From: Streptacidiphilus fuscans
Lineage (GTDB): Bacteria; Actinomycetota; Actinomycetes; Streptomycetales; Streptomycetaceae
Length of the DNA stretch: 64,000 nucleotides
Reading direction: 5' to 3'
Assembly: GCF_015690355.1 (NCBI RefSeq)
Contig: NZ_JADPRT010000017.1
Location: forward strand, 62,001-126,000
The notes under the pieces were generated by a model. The model was not told the DNA's origin. It ran no database searches and worked only from the letters and a program-made list of their open reading frames with translations. Both the position numbers and the translations under genes were made by a program. This document shows, in pieces, positions 1 through 8,637 of the stretch. The stretch's first letter is position 1. Every line of letters starts with the position of its first letter.

Positions 1-159
1 CCTTGGCGGGCGAAGCAGCTGATGACCGCCGCAGCACAGCCTGGCAACCACCGGACCGCCCGAGCACTGGTCGCCGACGGCCCCGAGCCGCCCTCGACCA
101 CCCCGACGCGCGACCGCATTCACATCCGCACCCGGCACGCCCACGACTCCCTGGCCTGA
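1..159 (+). CDS. C-terminal end of a protein cut by the window edge
   Basis: Frame 1 is open from the first base to a TGA at 157-159 and encodes about 52 residues ending in HDSLA. Codon use has the strong third-position G/C bias of real genes here. The start lies outside the window and the fragment is too short to assign a family. The next gene begins 27 bases later on the same strand, so the two may share a transcript. Confidence 0.45.
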   Translation, partial: PWRAKQLMTAAAQPGNHRTARALVADGPEPPSTTPTRDRIHIRTRHAHDSLA

Positions 160-186
160 CCCGACGAGCGCGAGGAGGACCCCACC

Positions 187-375
187 ATGCCGACCCCGGC
201 GGTCGTCGTCACCACCAGCACCAGCGACGTCTACCACTCCCGCAGGGACTGCAAGATCTTCCTTGCGGGCCAGGTCACCGACGGCACGAACGACGGCGGC
301 GTTCCCGACGTCGTCCTCGTCCCGCTCGGCGAGGCCCTGGCCCACCGCCATCCCTGTCCCGACTGCCTGCGCTGA
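187..375 (+). CDS. 62-residue Cys/His-containing small protein
   Basis: Small cytosolic-looking protein of unknown function. An AGGAGG-type ribosome-binding site sits just upstream of the ATG. The sequence contains VYHSRRDC near the start and ends HPCPDCLR, so one His/Cys pair and a Cys-x2-Cys pair could bind a metal (Ada-like arrangement). That is inference from residue spacing only. There is no signal peptide or membrane segment. It lies 27 bases after the preceding fragment and converges on the Tudor/CarD-like gene. Confidence 0.65.
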   Translation: MPTPAVVVTTSTSDVYHSRRDCKIFLAGQVTDGTNDGGVPDVVLVPLGEALAHRHPCPDCLR

Positions 376-407
376 GCGCAGCGGGCACCAGGGCCTGGCG
401 GGGACGG

Positions 408-662
408 TCAGAGTTTTGTCATCGAGCTGAAAGGCGTCGAGATGCGCCGGTGGGCCGAACCGAAGTCCACGATCACCGAGTAGTCGTCCTCGACCGCGAC
501 CACACGGCCGAGGCCGTGCTTGTCGTGCGAAACCCGGTCACCTACGGCGAACTTTTCGAGGGCTGGCGCCGTGGGGCGCGTGAACGGGCTGGTGGGCAGA
601 ATGCGTCGGGGTCCCTCAGATCTTGTCATTGCTGCAAGTATGCGGTCCCGGAGCCCAAACAT
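408..662 (-). CDS. Small Tudor/CarD-like protein
   Basis: The C-terminal half reads FAVGDRVSHDKHGLGRVVAV followed by a short beta-rich tail. This is the 'GDRVxHxxxGxGxV' signature of the Tudor-like/CarD N-terminal fold also found at the end of UvrD-type helicases; such domains bind RNA polymerase or nucleic acid. At about 84 residues it has only this domain and a basic N-terminus. I chose the ATG at 662, which follows a purine-rich GAGGGG; a GTG at 707 in frame would add 15 residues. It is the last gene of a minus-strand group, with the CBS gene just upstream. The exact binding partner is unknown. Confidence 0.7.
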   Translation of the reverse strand: MFGLRDRILAAMTRSEGPRRILPTSPFTRPTAPALEKFAVGDRVSHDKHGLGRVVAVEDDYSVIVDFGSAHRRISTPFSSMTKL

Positions 663-710
663 CACCCCTCGCCCGCGTCCTGCGAAGGCCCGCCGGGACT
701 GTGACACGCG

Positions 711-1235
711 TCACGATGCGGAGAGCGCAGGTTTTGTGACGGTTACCCGTTGCCGGGTCACGGAGATCGAGGAGTCCTGTCGTGCTGCCTGACTGGTTGC
801 GTGACTCACGGCCTGCCTCGCGGCGGACAGGAGGCCCGCGACGTGGCGCGCACTGAGGACCCCCAGGAGATGGCCCTTGTCGTCGACGACGGGCCAGACC
901 CTGAGGTTGCCGATCCGCATGGCTTCCGCGGCGTGTTCCAGTGCCATGGCCGGCCGGGCGAAGGGGCCGCGCTGGTGGGTGGTGTCGCGGATGAACGTGC
1001 GCTCGGTGTACCAGGAGCGGGCCAGGAAGACGAGGAGCCGTGACCGGGTGACCAGGCCCTCGCAGCGGCCTGCGGCGTCGCGCACGAGCAGGTAGGGCAC
1101 GCGCGGGTCGTCGAACAGGTCGTTGGCCTGGTCGATGGTGGTGTCGTCGGCGATCTGGTGCGTGTGGGGCTGCATGGCGTCGGCCACGGTGAGGCAGGAA
1201 CCGGAACCTGCAGGGGAGGGAGTCTGGCTGGCCAC
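711..1235 (-). CDS. CBS-domain protein
   Basis: About 174 residues containing a tandem CBS (Bateman) module. The first repeat begins LTVADAMQPHTHQIADDTTI; the second ends in RVWPVVDDKGHLLGVLSARH. Such modules bind adenine nucleotides and usually regulate an attached or partner protein, but no other domain is present. No ATG lies at the expected place, so I chose the GTG at 1235. The open frame continues upstream to 1844, but that extension has no CBS-family character. It lies downstream of the DUF5994 gene on the same strand, about 257 bases away, and that gap holds nothing I can identify. Confidence 0.7.
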   Translation of the reverse strand: MASQTPSPAGSGSCLTVADAMQPHTHQIADDTTIDQANDLFDDPRVPYLLVRDAAGRCEGLVTRSRLLVFLARSWYTERTFIRDTTHQRGPFARPAMALEHAAEAMRIGNLRVWPVVDDKGHLLGVLSARHVAGLLSAARQAVSHATSQAARQDSSISVTRQRVTVTKPALSAS

Positions 1236-1492
1236 GGTGGCACCGAGCCTGTCTCCGGGAAGCCAGCGGCCCCCGGCACTGTGGTGAGCCCAGGACGAGC
1301 CGGAACGAGTACCGGATACGAAATGCCCTGGACCTCTCAAGGATACTCCGGCCGTGGGTCCGGCCCCGCCCGCGGAAACTGACGTGCCGAAGGACGCTTC
1401 CGTCGTCGGGCGGGGACGGAAGCGGTGACGGTGGCGGAGGCGTGCCGGGAGCTGGAGCGGAAGCGAGGCCGGGGGCGGGCCCGTGGTCGAGG

Positions 1493-1984
1493 TCAGCTGC
1501 GCCCGGAGAGCAAGCCGGGCCTGCGGGCCAGGAGTTCCCCCGCGGACCGGCGGTTGTCGCCGCCGGCGGCCTCGATCATCGCGGCCGAAGCGGTCCGCGG
1601 GTCGGTTCCGGGCGGCACGACCAGGAGGAGGAAGTGGTCCTGAAAGCCCCGGGTGACGCTGATGGTGCCGTCGCACCCGGCGAACCAACTGATGCGCACC
1701 ATAAGGCCGTTGGCCATGACCGTCCGGGGAACCTCGTCCCAGGCCGCGGTGTCGAGCCCGACCCGGACGATCCGCCCGAGGTGCGCGGCGAGGGCCGTGA
1801 TCAGGTCCGGCAGCTCGGCACGGACGCGGTTCGATCGCGGCCACCAGGCGCCGTCGAACATGCCGGTACGCGACTGCGTCGGTTCGAGCAGCAGCCTGGG
1901 CAGCAGCGGGGCGCCGAGAGCGTCCACGTCCAGTGGAGGAGGCAGTGACGGGGAATGAGGAAGAGGGAGAGGAGCCGACACCAC
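1493..1984 (-). CDS. DUF5994 family protein
   Basis: About 163 residues. The core motif GMFDGAWWPRSNRVRAELPD followed by a W-x-E-V-P segment and an ISWF motif is typical of the actinobacterial DUF5994 family, which has no known biochemical function. GTG codons at 1984 and 1981 give a protein of usual family length. The open frame runs up to 2146, but its extra N-terminal sequence is low-complexity. The function is not known; the family is common near small stress genes in Streptomyces. Confidence 0.7.
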   Translation of the reverse strand: MVSAPLPLPHSPSLPPPLDVDALGAPLLPRLLLEPTQSRTGMFDGAWWPRSNRVRAELPDLITALAAHLGRIVRVGLDTAAWDEVPRTVMANGLMVRISWFAGCDGTISVTRGFQDHFLLLVVPPGTDPRTASAAMIEAAGGDNRRSAGELLARRPGLLSGRS

Positions 1985-2177
1985 AGGGGGCCGCCCGTCC
2001 GGTCCGCGAGCGGACCTGTCATGACCCAGGGCGGCACCAGCGCGAATGCTGGTGGAAAGGCGCTTCCTCGGTGATCCCCACATTACTCCGGCTCTGACGC
2101 CCGATGACCGGGATCCTGCCTGGTAGGCAGGTTCTGTGCGCAGCAAGGGCAGGACACCGGGCCTGGCCCGCGCTTCG

Positions 2178-3467
2178 CTACGGTCGCCGGACGCCGGTGA
2201 TGCGGCTCAGTTCGCCGCCGCCCGAGCCGACCCGGGTGGTCTGCGGGACGACACCGGCTTGAGCCAGCAGTTGGGCGACGGCGCGACGCTGCTGGGGCAG
2301 GACTATGGTGACGACGCTGCCCGAGGCACCGGCGCGGGCGGTGCGTCCACCGCGGTGCAGGTAGTCCTTGTGGTGTCCGGGCGGGTCGACGTTGACCACC
2401 AGGCCGAGATCGTCGATATGGAGACCGCGGGCCGCGACGTTGGTGGCCACCAGTGCGGTGACCTGCCCGGCCCTGAACTGCTCCAGCGTGCGCGAGCGTT
2501 GGGCCTGGGACCGGCCCCCGTGCAGCGGTGCCGCACGGATGCCGTCGCCCAGCAGCCGCTCGGCGAGCGCGTCGACCGCCTGACGGGTCTCCACGAACAG
2601 CAGCACCCGCTCGCCGCAGGCAGCGAGCCGGCTGACGGCGTCGTGCTTGTCCGCGGCGGCGACCTCGACGACGTGGTGCTCCGTCCTGCCCGCGTCGTCG
2701 ACCGAGGTCTCGACCGCGTGCACGGCCGGATCGGTCAGGTAGCGGCGCACCAGCAGGTCGACGTCGCCGTCCAACGTGGCGGAGAACAGCAGGTGTTGGG
2801 CGCCGGGCGGCACCTGGTCGAGCAGGGCGGTGACCTGGGGCAGGAAGCCCAGGTTGACCATCTGGTCGGCCTCGTCCAGCGCGGTGACGGCGACGCGGTC
2901 GAGCCGGCAGTCGCCGCGCTCGACGAGGTCCGCCAGCCGACCCGGCGTGGCGACCACGACCTCGGCCCCCGCGCGCAGAGCGCGGGCCTGGCCGCTGATC
3001 GACCGGCCGCCGACCACGCTGACCAGTCCGAGTCCGAGTGATCGCGCGTAGGGGGCGAGCGCTTCGGTCACCTGCTGGGCCAGCTCGCGCGTCGGCACCA
3101 GGACCACGGCCCGTGGCCGACGGGCGGCACGAGGCTGCCCCGCGATCCGGGCCAGCAGGGCGAGGCCGAACGCCAGCGTCTTCCCGGAGCCGGTCCGCCC
3201 GCGCCCCAGGATGTCGCGCCCGGCAAGGGAGTTGGGGAGCGTGGCGGCCTGGATCGCGAACGGCGCGGAGACACCCTGGCGGGTCAGCTCTCTCAGCAGC
3301 GCGGCAGGCAGGCGCAGGTCGGCGAAGGACGTCACGACGGGCACCGGGGTGGCCGGTCCAGCGGCAGGGCCGCTGGTCGGGCCGGCGGCAGGGCTTGTGG
3401 CCGGGCCAGGAGAGTCGCTCGAACCGGTCGGAGACAAAAGGTCGTCCGGGCTGTGTGCACGGTTCAT
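2178..3467 (-). CDS. DEAD-box ATP-dependent RNA helicase
   Basis: 429-residue superfamily 2 helicase that remodels RNA using ATP. Motifs appear in order: a Q-motif region after PAALLRELTRQG, motif I GRTGSGKT, Ia PTRELAQQ, II LDEADQM, III SAT, V ARGLHIDD and VI HRGGRTARAG. The N-terminal ~45 residues are Pro/Ala/Gly-rich and probably disordered. A cold-shock protein gene lies upstream on the same strand, an arrangement often seen in actinobacteria, and suggests cold-responsive RNA unwinding. Its 250-base leader is unusually AT-rich for this window. Confidence 0.95.
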   Translation of the reverse strand: MNRAHSPDDLLSPTGSSDSPGPATSPAAGPTSGPAAGPATPVPVVTSFADLRLPAALLRELTRQGVSAPFAIQAATLPNSLAGRDILGRGRTGSGKTLAFGLALLARIAGQPRAARRPRAVVLVPTRELAQQVTEALAPYARSLGLGLVSVVGGRSISGQARALRAGAEVVVATPGRLADLVERGDCRLDRVAVTALDEADQMVNLGFLPQVTALLDQVPPGAQHLLFSATLDGDVDLLVRRYLTDPAVHAVETSVDDAGRTEHHVVEVAAADKHDAVSRLAACGERVLLFVETRQAVDALAERLLGDGIRAAPLHGGRSQAQRSRTLEQFRAGQVTALVATNVAARGLHIDDLGLVVNVDPPGHHKDYLHRGGRTARAGASGSVVTIVLPQQRRAVAQLLAQAGVVPQTTRVGSGGGELSRITGVRRP

Positions 3468-3720
3468 GCGGAGCCTCCTCGATCGAGCGGGCGCGTCGAG
3501 GAATTCGTGGCCGTCGAAGGCCGGCGAATTGCAGGACCGAACCGGAACAACAGAAACAACGTCCAGGACGCCTGTTTCCCACCCGCGCCGCCGTAGGGCG
3601 GCAGAAAAGGACGGCCGATTTTTCGGATCACATGACCGGAAAGCCCTGTCCGGTCTTATGAGCGCAAATCAGAGAATGAACACAATCAGAGGCAATTGGT
3701 TCAGAAATGTACGACGGGAC
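3468..3720 (-). promoter_or_regulatory. AT-rich structured leader of the RNA helicase gene
   Basis: The gap between the cold-shock terminator and the helicase start has much lower GC than its surroundings. A perfect 7-bp hairpin lies at 3634-3655 (stem GACCGGA, 8-base loop), with short inverted repeats around 3613-3630. No protein-coding frame is convincing. A long leader is known for several cold-inducible helicase and csp messages, so thermosensitive regulation is possible but inferred. Confidence 0.35.
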
Positions 3721-3721
3721 G

Positions 3722-3772
3722 ACGAAGGCCCGGGGGCCGCACCACACGGATGCGGGCCCCGGGCCGCTTCGT
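3722..3772 (-). terminator. Hairpin terminator of the cold-shock gene
   Basis: A 14-bp stem (3727-3740 with 3752-3765, one mismatch) around a 10-base loop, extended by an outer ACGAA/TTCGT pair across a 2-base bulge. It begins 11 bases after the cold-shock stop codon. There is no U-tract, which is usual in GC-rich actinomycetes. Confidence 0.75.
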
Positions 3773-3783
3773 ACGCGTCAGCG

Positions 3784-3987
3784 TCAGGCCGGAACGATGT
3801 TCTCGGCCTGCGGGCCCTTCTGGCCCTGGGTGACGTCGAAGGTCACCTTCTGGCCCTCCTGGAGCTCACGGAAGCCCTGGGTGGCGATGTTCGAGTAGTG
3901 GGCGAAGACGTCGGGACCGCCGCCCTCCTGCTCGATGAAGCCGAAGCCCTTTTCCGCGTTGAACCACTTGACAGTGCCGGATGCCAT
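3784..3987 (-). CDS. Cold-shock protein (CspA family)
   Basis: 67-residue single OB-fold nucleic-acid chaperone. It starts MASGTVKWFNAEKGFGFIEQ, which holds RNP1 (KGFGFI), and has RNP2 as DVFAHYSNI; length and sequence are standard for the family. A strong GAAGGAG ribosome-binding site precedes the ATG. A hairpin terminator follows, and the DEAD-box helicase is next on the same strand. The roughly 300-base region upstream (3988-4286) probably holds its promoter and leader, though I cannot point to convincing -35/-10 boxes. Confidence 0.97.
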   Translation of the reverse strand: MASGTVKWFNAEKGFGFIEQEGGGPDVFAHYSNIATQGFRELQEGQKVTFDVTQGQKGPQAENIVPA

Positions 3988-4286
3988 CTTGAATCTCCTT
4001 CAGGGGCAATACCCGGGACCCGCACCTTGCGGAACCCGCGTCACCGCGATGATTGCCCCGTCCGGAAGAACCGGAAATTCACAAGCACGCCCGCAGGCCC
4101 GGAGGGGCCGGCAGGCGACTCGAAGTTTTGGGAACCACAACTGCAACTGATATCGACAGTAGCACGGAACGTTGCCGAACCCGCAGCATTCTGCGGCGCG
4201 TCGCGGGCCCGCGCCCAGCCCGAGCGCTCATTTTCGACCCCGCCGTCGACCCACCGCGCGACGCCCTGGCCTGTACCCTCGGCACC

Positions 4287-4661
4287 ATGTCGACGCCTGA
4301 TGCGCTGCTCATGGAGATCGCCACCACCGTGGAAGCGGAGCAGACCAATCAGATGCCGCTCACCGTGGTGGTCCACGGCGCGGTCATCACCGGCAGGCTG
4401 GTTCCGGAGAGGGTCTGGCGACAGCACGTCGCGGAGCTGCTTCGGGACTCCCAGCGCCTGGGGCCCTTCGCGGGCATCTTCATGGGGCCGACCGCGGACG
4501 GGGAGGGGCGGGCCGCCGAGGCGCCGTCACACCTCCACTTCCATCTGGCCAGAATCCTCCAGGGACACATGGGCATTCCGGAGACCGGCGGGATGTACCG
4601 GATCGCCATCGCGGACGTCAGCGCCTGGACCGCCGGGGACTTCGGCTACGTCGACCAGTAG
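4287..4661 (+). CDS. GvpU-like gas-vesicle accessory family protein
   Basis: 124 residues starting MSTPDALLMEIATTVEAEQ. The layout resembles the GvpU family: an N-terminal beta-sheet with VVVHGAVITGRLVPE, a central acidic linker, then HLHFHLARI and a C-terminal strand ending GDFGYVDQ. No other gas-vesicle gene is in the window, so a gas-vesicle role is doubtful; isolated homologues occur in many actinomycetes. The ATG at 4287 fits the family start. The region after it (4662-4953) holds nothing I can identify. Confidence 0.5.
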   Translation: MSTPDALLMEIATTVEAEQTNQMPLTVVVHGAVITGRLVPERVWRQHVAELLRDSQRLGPFAGIFMGPTADGEGRAAEAPSHLHFHLARILQGHMGIPETGGMYRIAIADVSAWTAGDFGYVDQ

Positions 4662-4953
4662 TCCGCCTGCCTGGCGTAGTCTGCCTGCCTGGCACCTCTC
4701 GGCCGTTGCCCCTAGCCAGACACCCCTGTCCTGCGCGAACCTTGTCCGAAAGGCCCACGACGGCAGGCAGCCACCCTGCACCGCAGGTGTCCTCGTCAAA
4801 GGCGGCTCCCGCCGACGTGCAAGCGAGAAGGTGCCTCATCCTCCACATCCCACGCCGTCCCGGCCGAGCTCGCACGCCGCGGACCGGGGCACCGGCGCAC
4901 AGGCCCGGCCACGCCGACCTGTTCCATGCCGACCTGTTGCTGGAAGCGGTCCG

Positions 4954-5289
4954 GTGACCACCGAGGACGACGCGCGGTTCCTTGCCGAGCAGCTCCTCGT
5001 GGCCGAGGCCGGCGACATCGCCCATGGATGGCGCTTCCTCACCCTGGACAACCTCACCCCGCTCGGCCGCTCCGACGCCCTGCTGTACGAGAAGGCGCTC
5101 GACACCTTCGAGCAGGCCGCCGGCGACCGTCAGCGCCGCCACCGCGGCGGTCCGCACAGCCTGACGTTCGGCATCCGCGGCGACGACGCCGACCAGCGCA
5201 TCGCCTGGCTCCACGCACGCCTGGAGGCACTCAACCCACCCGACCCGCTGGGCTTCGCCAGCTGGGACATCCGCGACGGAGCACGCTGA
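4954..5289 (+). CDS. 111-residue hypothetical protein
   Basis: Acidic, mainly helical small protein, start GTG, sequence beginning VTTEDDARFLAEQLLVAEAG and ending in WDIRDGAR. It contains no recognised motif, signal peptide or membrane segment. Third-position GC and the natural amino-acid mix support real coding. The frame is open far upstream of the GTG, but that part is low-complexity and overlaps other genes. Function unknown. Confidence 0.5.
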   Translation: MTTEDDARFLAEQLLVAEAGDIAHGWRFLTLDNLTPLGRSDALLYEKALDTFEQAAGDRQRRHRGGPHSLTFGIRGDDADQRIAWLHARLEALNPPDPLGFASWDIRDGAR

Positions 5290-5427
5290 ACCACACAACC
5301 GCGACCGGCCGGCGGACCGCGTCGCCCACCCGCCCACCGCCCCTCGGGCGCGGTGCGCGACAGTCCACCCGCCGGGTGGCAAGCGACATCGGACACCGCG
5401 ACCGCGGTGCGGAGGGATGGCCCACTC

Positions 5428-5700
5428 GTGAACGACCCCTACAGCTCAGGCGACTTCGACGTCTTCACCCTTCAGGACCGCAAGACCCGCCAGCAGGCCC
5501 GCCTCCTGGTGGCTTCCAGGGCGCAGGGTGCGGACGACTGCCGTGACCTGCTGCACGCTCTGGATCTGATCGACCACGTCGCCGCGGGCATCACCCGCCA
5601 GTGCCCCCGCTGCGGCACCAAGCACGAGCGCTGGGGCAGCAGCGCACGCACCCGCTTCTGCTCCGACGCCTGTGCCGCCACCGGCCGGGGCGAGGCGTAG
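5428..5700 (+). CDS. 90-residue zinc-ribbon-like protein
   Basis: Starts at GTG with GGAGGG just upstream (5411-5416). The N-terminal half is helical. The C-terminus carries CPRCGTKHERWGSSARTRFC followed by SDAC, giving a C-x2-C ... C-x3-C set that probably binds one zinc ion. Family unknown; small treble-clef or zinc-ribbon proteins of this type are common in Streptomyces. It could bind nucleic acid, but the sequence does not show that directly. Confidence 0.6.
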   Translation: MNDPYSSGDFDVFTLQDRKTRQQARLLVASRAQGADDCRDLLHALDLIDHVAAGITRQCPRCGTKHERWGSSARTRFCSDACAATGRGEA

Positions 5701-5851
5701 AACCAGGCATTCCCCTCCTCCCCCGCGCCGAGGACGGTGCGGACGTCGGCGCGGACGGCGGAGCGCGCGGCGGGGCCGAACCGTCATTCGTTCGAGCGGC
5801 GGCGATCGCGCCCGGATGCGATCACCCCGTGAGGACCGCAGGCTGGGCGCC

Positions 5852-6091
5852 ATGAGCGATTCAAGCCCGGAGGGCACCGGCCATCACGCGCACGTCGTCG
5901 TCCACCCGGTCCACACCGAGCCGATGGCCGGCGCGTACCGGCCCGTGACCGTTCTCGGCAGGCACGTCGGCAAGGCCTACACGCTCGCGGACGTGGCCGA
6001 GTTCTGCCGCCTCGCCGGCCTCGAAGAACTCGACCTCGAGTCCGCGAGCATGGTCGAGTGGCAGGGCGGCGGGCCCGACGTCTGGGCGTGA
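5852..6091 (+). CDS. 79-residue hypothetical protein
   Basis: ATG start; sequence MSDSSPEGTGHHAHVVVHPV continuing into VTVLGRHVGKAYTLADVAEF and ending GGGPDVWA. It looks like a compact alpha/beta domain without membrane segments. No family is recognised. It converges on the RiPP methyltransferase gene across a short inverted repeat. Confidence 0.55.
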   Translation: MSDSSPEGTGHHAHVVVHPVHTEPMAGAYRPVTVLGRHVGKAYTLADVAEFCRLAGLEELDLESASMVEWQGGGPDVWA

Positions 6092-6121
6092 GTCGCGTGG
6101 GCGACAGCCCGGTAGGCCGTA

Positions 6122-6146
6122 GCCCGTCTCCCGAGCCCGGACGGGC
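6122..6146. terminator. Possible bidirectional terminator hairpin
   Basis: Perfect 7-bp inverted repeat GCCCGTC/GACGGGC with an 11-base loop between two convergent genes. There is no T-tract on either side. Position supports a terminator; the stem is short. Confidence 0.35.
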
Positions 6147-6168
6147 AGAGGCCGCGTTGTTGGCTGAC

Positions 6169-7257
6169 TCAAGCGAACACAACCTCGGGCAGATCCCAGC
6201 CGGGGCCGCCTTCCGTACGCCACCAGGCCCACTGACGCTCACGGTTGACGGTCAGTCCGAAGTCCTCCCGGACGGGGTCGGCGTCAAACAGCTGGTGCAG
6301 CTCCTCCACCGTGTCCCAGAGGTGGCGTGGGCCGATCTGCCGGAGCGTGCCGTCGACATGCGCGGTGGCGGTCGAGCCGTCGGGGGTCCAGAGGCCCACG
6401 GAGTAGACCGCGCCGCTCTCGTCCGACCAGGTGCACGAGCGGTAGCCGGGCAGAGCGAGGACGAGCGGGAACTTGAGGCGGTCGGCCTCGGTCGCCGCCG
6501 TCTTGGTGCTGGTCGGCTCCACGTCGGCCAGCTCGGCGAACTTCGGCTCGGCTCCAGGCGCACGCCGTGCCATGAAGTACGCACCGGCCGGGAGGAACCG
6601 GCCGTGCGCGTGGCCGTCCTGCACGGTGACCCGGGCCAGTCCCCAGCCGATCGGAACGACCATCAACGCGCCGTCGGCGGCCTGCTCGATCCAGGCCGGG
6701 GGGATCGACTGCATGCCGCACGTGGCGATGATCCGATCGAACGGCCCGCGCTCCGGCACCCCGGCGGCTCCGTCTCCGGTGACCACGTGCGGCTGGTACC
6801 CGGCGGCGGCCAGGCGCTCAGCGGCGCGGGCGGTCAGCTCAGGGTCCACGTCGACCGTGGTCACGTTGGCGTCGCCGAGGCGGTGGGAGAGCAGCGCCGC
6901 GTTGTAACCGGTGCCAGTGCCGATTTCGAGGACACGGTGGCCGACACGCACGTCGAGGGCGTCCAGCATGGTCAGCATCAGGTCCGGCTCGCTGGATGAG
7001 GAAGTGGGCGCGCCGTCGGTCAGCTGCGTCGTCAGTGCGCGGTCGGCGTAGACGCCTTCCAGGTAGCCGTCCTCTCCTGCGGCGACGGTGACCCACTGGC
7101 CGACGTGGTCCTGCTGGTGGAACACCGGGACGAAGCGGTGGCGCGGGACGGTGCGCACGGTCGCCAGCCACTCCTGGCTGTGTCCGGCGTCGGCGAGGCG
7201 GCGAGCGAGGGCTTCCCGCAGGACACGGGCCTCCTCGGTGTCAACTGCCCGGGTCAT
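6169..7257 (-). CDS. tgmC: RiPP-associated protein O-methyltransferase (ATP-grasp maturase system)
   Basis: 362 residues. The central part is an isoaspartyl methyltransferase-like (PCMT) Rossmann domain: SAM-binding motif I is VLEIGTGTGYNAALLSHRLG, followed by VTTVDVDPEL and the post-II block DRIIATCGMQSIP. The N-terminal ~85 residues (AGHSQEWLATVRTVPRHRFV) and the C-terminal ~120 residues are those of methyltransferases found with ATP-grasp peptide maturases. Its ATG overlaps the stop of the ATP-grasp gene by 4 bases, so translation is coupled. It probably methylates Asp/Asn side chains or a terminus of the modified precursor, as in other PCMT-like RiPP enzymes; the exact site is inference. 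Confidence 0.88.
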   Translation of the reverse strand: MTRAVDTEEARVLREALARRLADAGHSQEWLATVRTVPRHRFVPVFHQQDHVGQWVTVAAGEDGYLEGVYADRALTTQLTDGAPTSSSSEPDLMLTMLDALDVRVGHRVLEIGTGTGYNAALLSHRLGDANVTTVDVDPELTARAAERLAAAGYQPHVVTGDGAAGVPERGPFDRIIATCGMQSIPPAWIEQAADGALMVVPIGWGLARVTVQDGHAHGRFLPAGAYFMARRAPGAEPKFAELADVEPTSTKTAATEADRLKFPLVLALPGYRSCTWSDESGAVYSVGLWTPDGSTATAHVDGTLRQIGPRHLWDTVEELHQLFDADPVREDFGLTVNRERQWAWWRTEGGPGWDLPEVVFA

Positions 7258-8231
7258 GCGATGGCTCCTTGCAGGAGGGAGGCGTGGGCGTCGGCGATGG
7301 GTAGCTTCGTGGCAGCAGCGATGAACTGCCATTGTCCGGCTGGGTTGCACTCGAAGAACACCCACTCGCCGGACGGGGTCACGGCGAAGTCGAAAGCGCC
7401 GTAGTTGAGTTGGTAGTGGGCCTGGAAGCGGCGCACACTGTCGGCCACCGGGCCCGGGATGGGTACGACCTCGTACTCCAACGAGTTGTAGTCGCTGCGC
7501 CAGTCGACCGCTGCGGCGTCGCTGCGGGCATGGATCGCCACGGGGAACATCTGGTCGCCCACGACGGTCAGCCGTACCTCGAACGCCTTCGGTACCCACT
7601 CCTGGAGGAGGTGCGCGGTCAGCTCCAGCGACTCGTCGAGCTCGGCCGCCTCGAATCGGCGGGTGGGCAGCATCATGGCGCGGCCCTGCAGACTGATCGC
7701 GCCTGCGGTGACCGGCTTCACGATCAGTGGACCGTCGACCGAGACAGCCCAACGCCTCGCCCGGGCCAGGTTGTTGGTCACCAGGGTGCGCGGCACCCGC
7801 AAGCCGGAGGCGGTGGCTGCGACCAGCTGGCCGGGCTTGTGTGCGGCGGCCCGGTACGTGTCCGGGTGGTGCATCCACGCCACCGGCAGAGAGCCCAGTA
7901 TCTGCACCATGCCGACCAGAGCCTGCGCCTGCGCCCACTTCCGGTATTCCGGAGCGACTTCTGGTGCAACGGTCGGCAGGCCGGGCCGCCTGTAGTAGAC
8001 GGCCCGGACCTGCTCCAAGGGCACCGCGCGGGCAGCGGTCGCCAACTCCCCTGACCACCCTGGCGTCAGGCCATCGTGCTCGGCGGCCAGGCTCAGACGC
8101 TGCGGGAAGCCGGCCAGGTCGAACCGCATCACCGGTACGTCCCTGTCAGCGAGGGCCTGAACCACAAGGTCAGCAGACGGGTCCAAGTCCTCGGCCACGA
8201 TGAGGACATGCCCACGCGGTGCGCTGGTCAT
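7254..8231 (-). CDS. tgmB: ATP-grasp ribosomal peptide maturase (SAV_5884-like)
   Basis: 325-residue ATP-grasp ligase. It begins MTSAPRGHVLIVAEDLDPSA, has a preATP-grasp domain to about residue 110 (YRRPGLPT), then the nucleotide-binding part with LIVKPVTAGA near residue 165. The C-terminal catalytic loop has FDFAVTPSGEWVFFECNPAG, where Asp, Glu and Asn are the usual Mg-binding residues. It is similar to graspetide ligases that form ester or amide links between side chains of the precursor. The start is 4 bases after the precursor stop, and the stop overlaps the methyltransferase start. It would act on the 86-residue precursor encoded immediately upstream. Confidence 0.9.
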   Translation of the reverse strand: MTSAPRGHVLIVAEDLDPSADLVVQALADRDVPVMRFDLAGFPQRLSLAAEHDGLTPGWSGELATAARAVPLEQVRAVYYRRPGLPTVAPEVAPEYRKWAQAQALVGMVQILGSLPVAWMHHPDTYRAAAHKPGQLVAATASGLRVPRTLVTNNLARARRWAVSVDGPLIVKPVTAGAISLQGRAMMLPTRRFEAAELDESLELTAHLLQEWVPKAFEVRLTVVGDQMFPVAIHARSDAAAVDWRSDYNSLEYEVVPIPGPVADSVRRFQAHYQLNYGAFDFAVTPSGEWVFFECNPAGQWQFIAAATKLPIADAHASLLQGAIA

Positions 8232-8235
8232 CGGC

Positions 8236-8496
8236 TTACTCCATCTCCTCACCGGGGAAGGCGTACGGGTCGGACTGCTCGTCGGGCGGGTTGCCGGGGC
8301 TGGTGTCGTTGTTGGTGGCGGTACTGGATGCGGCCACGGGAGTTTCGGCCCACAGGGAGCCGTCGGCCTTCATGACGTTGACCTGGCGCTCCGGGTCGAA
8401 CGCGAACTCGGCGGGGTCGATGGTGACCGTGTGCGGGGGCTGAACCCCACGCGCTCCGAACGGCACGCCTCGGCGCTCGATGATTGACGTACTCAT
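8236..8496 (-). CDS. tgmA: Putative ATP-grasp-modified RiPP precursor
   Basis: 86 residues: a leader with GVQPPHTVTIDPAEFAFDPE and NVMKADGSLWAETPVA, typical of ATP-grasp target RiPPs, then a Ser/Thr/Asn-rich linker and an acidic tail DEQSDPYAFPGEEME that is the likely core. Asp/Glu carboxylates and Ser/Thr hydroxyls needed for graspetide crosslinks are present; there is no Lys in the tail, so esters would be expected. A GAAGGAG ribosome-binding site precedes the ATG. The ligase gene follows after 4 bases. No dedicated protease or exporter is adjacent. Confidence 0.85.
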   Translation of the reverse strand: MSTSIIERRGVPFGARGVQPPHTVTIDPAEFAFDPERQVNVMKADGSLWAETPVAASSTATNNDTSPGNPPDEQSDPYAFPGEEME

Positions 8497-8637
8497 GATT
8501 GGTGCTCCTTCGGTTGCTGCTGCTGACAGGGCGGTGGTGCGGCCTCCCCGCCGGAAGACGTCGGGTTCCGGTCCGGTGGGGAGGAGCAGGTGGGACGGCC
8601 AGCTGCCACGGGGGGAAATGCACCCCTCCGTCGATCT

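Noticed and set aside
3211..5289. A 692-codon frame spanning the helicase, csp and GvpU-like regions
   Set aside because: It crosses several real genes on both strands; only its last 111 codons (from GTG 4954) look like a protein.
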